Shown: positions 11,565 through 12,499 of the stretch, piece after piece
Position numbering within the stretch: the first letter of the stretch is position 1
Layout: every line of letters starts with the position of its first letter
NCBI GenBank assembly: GCA_017434685.1
Contig: JAFREV010000167.1
Location: 1 to 12,499, forward strand
Origin: Mogibacterium sp.
Lineage (GTDB): Bacteria > Bacillota > Clostridia > Peptostreptococcales > Anaerovoracaceae
Length of the DNA: 12,499 bases
Direction: 5' to 3'
Position numbers and translations under genes: made by a program
The notes under the pieces: model-generated
What the model saw: only the letters and a program-made list of their open reading frames with translations
The model's database searches: none
What the model was told of the DNA's origin: nothing

Positions 11565-12499
11565 ATGGACAAAGTACGTGTGGGCATAGCGGGGCTTGGA
11601 CGCCTCGGAAAGGTACATGCCAACAATATCGCAAATAAAATAAAAGGAGCCGAGCTCGTAGCGGCTTGCTCAATCGTAGAGGACGAACTCGCATACGCGA
11701 GAAATGAGTTTGGCGTAGAGAAAACATATACGGATTTCAACGATATGGTTAAAGATCCGGACATCGATGCCGTTGTCATCGTCACGACCTCATCCCAGCA
11801 CTGCTGGCAGATAGAGGCAGCGATGAACGCAGGAAAGCACGTGTTCAGCGACAAACCTCTCGGCGTCAACCTGGAGGAGTGCCTACAGGCCAAAGCCGCG
11901 GTCGATGCTCATCCGGAACTGAAATTTTTCCTCGGATTCATGAGGAGGTTCGATCCTTCATATGCATATGCAAAAAAGAAAATCGAAGAGGGTGCAATCG
12001 GCACGCCATATCTGGTCAAAGCCATAGGAATAGATCCGGAGTCGACGGTAGAGGGTTCAATAAAATTCGCCAAGACTTCCGGCGGAATCTTCCTTGATAT
12101 GGCAGTACATGATATAGACCTCATGCGCTGGTTCCTCGGAGCAGAGCCTACGGAAGTCTATGCTACAGGATGCACTTTCAAGCACAAGGAATTCTCGGAT
12201 GCGGGCGATGACGAAACAGGTGTCGCCATGTTCAAATTCGACAACGGCGGCATAGGAACGATTCATGTCGGACGCACGGCACCGCACGGATATCATGTGG
12301 AGACTGAGATTGTCGGAACTGACGGAACCCTCCGCATTTCCCCGATTCCGGAGAAGAATCTTACCATGATTTACAATGAGCATGGTGCTGTAAAGGAATG
12401 CATCGAAAACTTCGGCATACGTTTCGATGAGGCATACAGAATCGAGATGGAGCACTTCATCGACTGCGTGCTCAACGACAAAACACCGAGCGTCAATGT
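11565..12499 (+). CDS. Gfo/Idh/MocA family oxidoreductase, inositol 2-dehydrogenase-like, 3' end missing
   Basis: The gene is open at the right edge; 311 complete codons are present of a usual ~335-345. The N-terminal Rossmann fold has GIAGLGRLG (7-15). The catalytic lysine motif reads SDKPLG with Lys97 and Pro98 (most relatives have EKP). The pair Asp178 and His182 in GGIFLDMAVHDID (173-185) completes the Lys-Asp-His triad of inositol 2-dehydrogenases, and GFMRRFD (124-130) is also typical of IolG-type enzymes. It should oxidise a cyclitol or sugar hydroxyl with NAD(P)+. AAGGAGGG at 11553-11560 precedes the ATG by 4 nt. It is 47 bp after the isomerase gene, after the ABC transporter, which suggests uptake followed by oxidation and isomerisation. 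Other Gfo/Idh/MocA substrates such as glucose-type sugars remain possible. Confidence 0.88.
   Translation, partial: MDKVRVGIAGLGRLGKVHANNIANKIKGAELVAACSIVEDELAYARNEFGVEKTYTDFNDMVKDPDIDAVVIVTTSSQHCWQIEAAMNAGKHVFSDKPLGVNLEECLQAKAAVDAHPELKFFLGFMRRFDPSYAYAKKKIEEGAIGTPYLVKAIGIDPESTVEGSIKFAKTSGGIFLDMAVHDIDLMRWFLGAEPTEVYATGCTFKHKEFSDAGDDETGVAMFKFDNGGIGTIHVGRTAPHGYHVETEIVGTDGTLRISPIPEKNLTMIYNEHGAVKECIENFGIRFDEAYRIEMEHFIDCVLNDKTPSVN

Noticed and set aside
1..12499. Search for CRISPR arrays, tRNA or rRNA genes, insertion sequences, phage or toxin-antitoxin genes
   Set aside because: No spaced direct repeats, cloverleaf-like segments, transposase motifs or terminal repeats were noticed by eye.

Overview
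The window looks like part of a chromosome from an anaerobic, Gram-positive-type member of the Bacillota (Clostridia). This is inferred from strong AGGAGG-type ribosome binding sites, lipoprotein signal peptides, moderate GC content, and protein families common in clostridia (NusG_II, Gx transporter, ApbE, Cthe_2159-type carbohydrate-binding protein). I see no rRNA, tRNA, CRISPR array, insertion sequence or phage gene. Gene density is high and most genes read left to right.

Region A (1-3449, + strand) is a cell-envelope or exopolysaccharide-type cluster. It holds the 3' end of a Cthe_2159-type beta-helix protein with a Met/Gly/Pro-rich repeat tail, a GT2 glycosyltransferase fused to a GtrA membrane domain, a membrane-anchored phosphodiester glycosidase (NAGPA family) whose start lies inside the GT2 gene, and a small four-helix membrane protein I do not recognise. 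A good + strand intrinsic terminator for this unit lies 170 bp downstream, inside the gene that runs the other way.

Region B (3446-6772) is redox and flavin related. A two-gene - strand unit encodes a NusG domain II protein and a Gx-transporter-type membrane protein, the same two families as EetA/EetB of flavin-based extracellular electron transfer loci. Divergent from it on the + strand are an ApbE-type FAD:protein FMN transferase and, 41 bp later, an unusual fusion of a SurE nucleotidase to an isochorismatase-like domain whose catalytic Cys is replaced by Ser. No FMN-acceptor protein is visible in the window.

Region C (6773-12499, + strand) is a sugar or cyclitol uptake and catabolism operon. 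It has a regulatory region with two matching inverted repeats, a substrate-binding lipoprotein, a stem-loop, a double ATPase, an RbsC-type permease, a terminator-like hairpin, a hydroxypyruvate-isomerase-like TIM-barrel protein, and a Gfo/Idh/MocA dehydrogenase resembling inositol 2-dehydrogenase that runs off the right edge. The most plausible substrate is an inositol-like cyclitol or related polyol, but this is inferred from family and context only.

The most novel-looking item is the SurE/isochorismatase-like fusion. The most useful contextual item is the EetA/EetB-type pair facing an ApbE gene.
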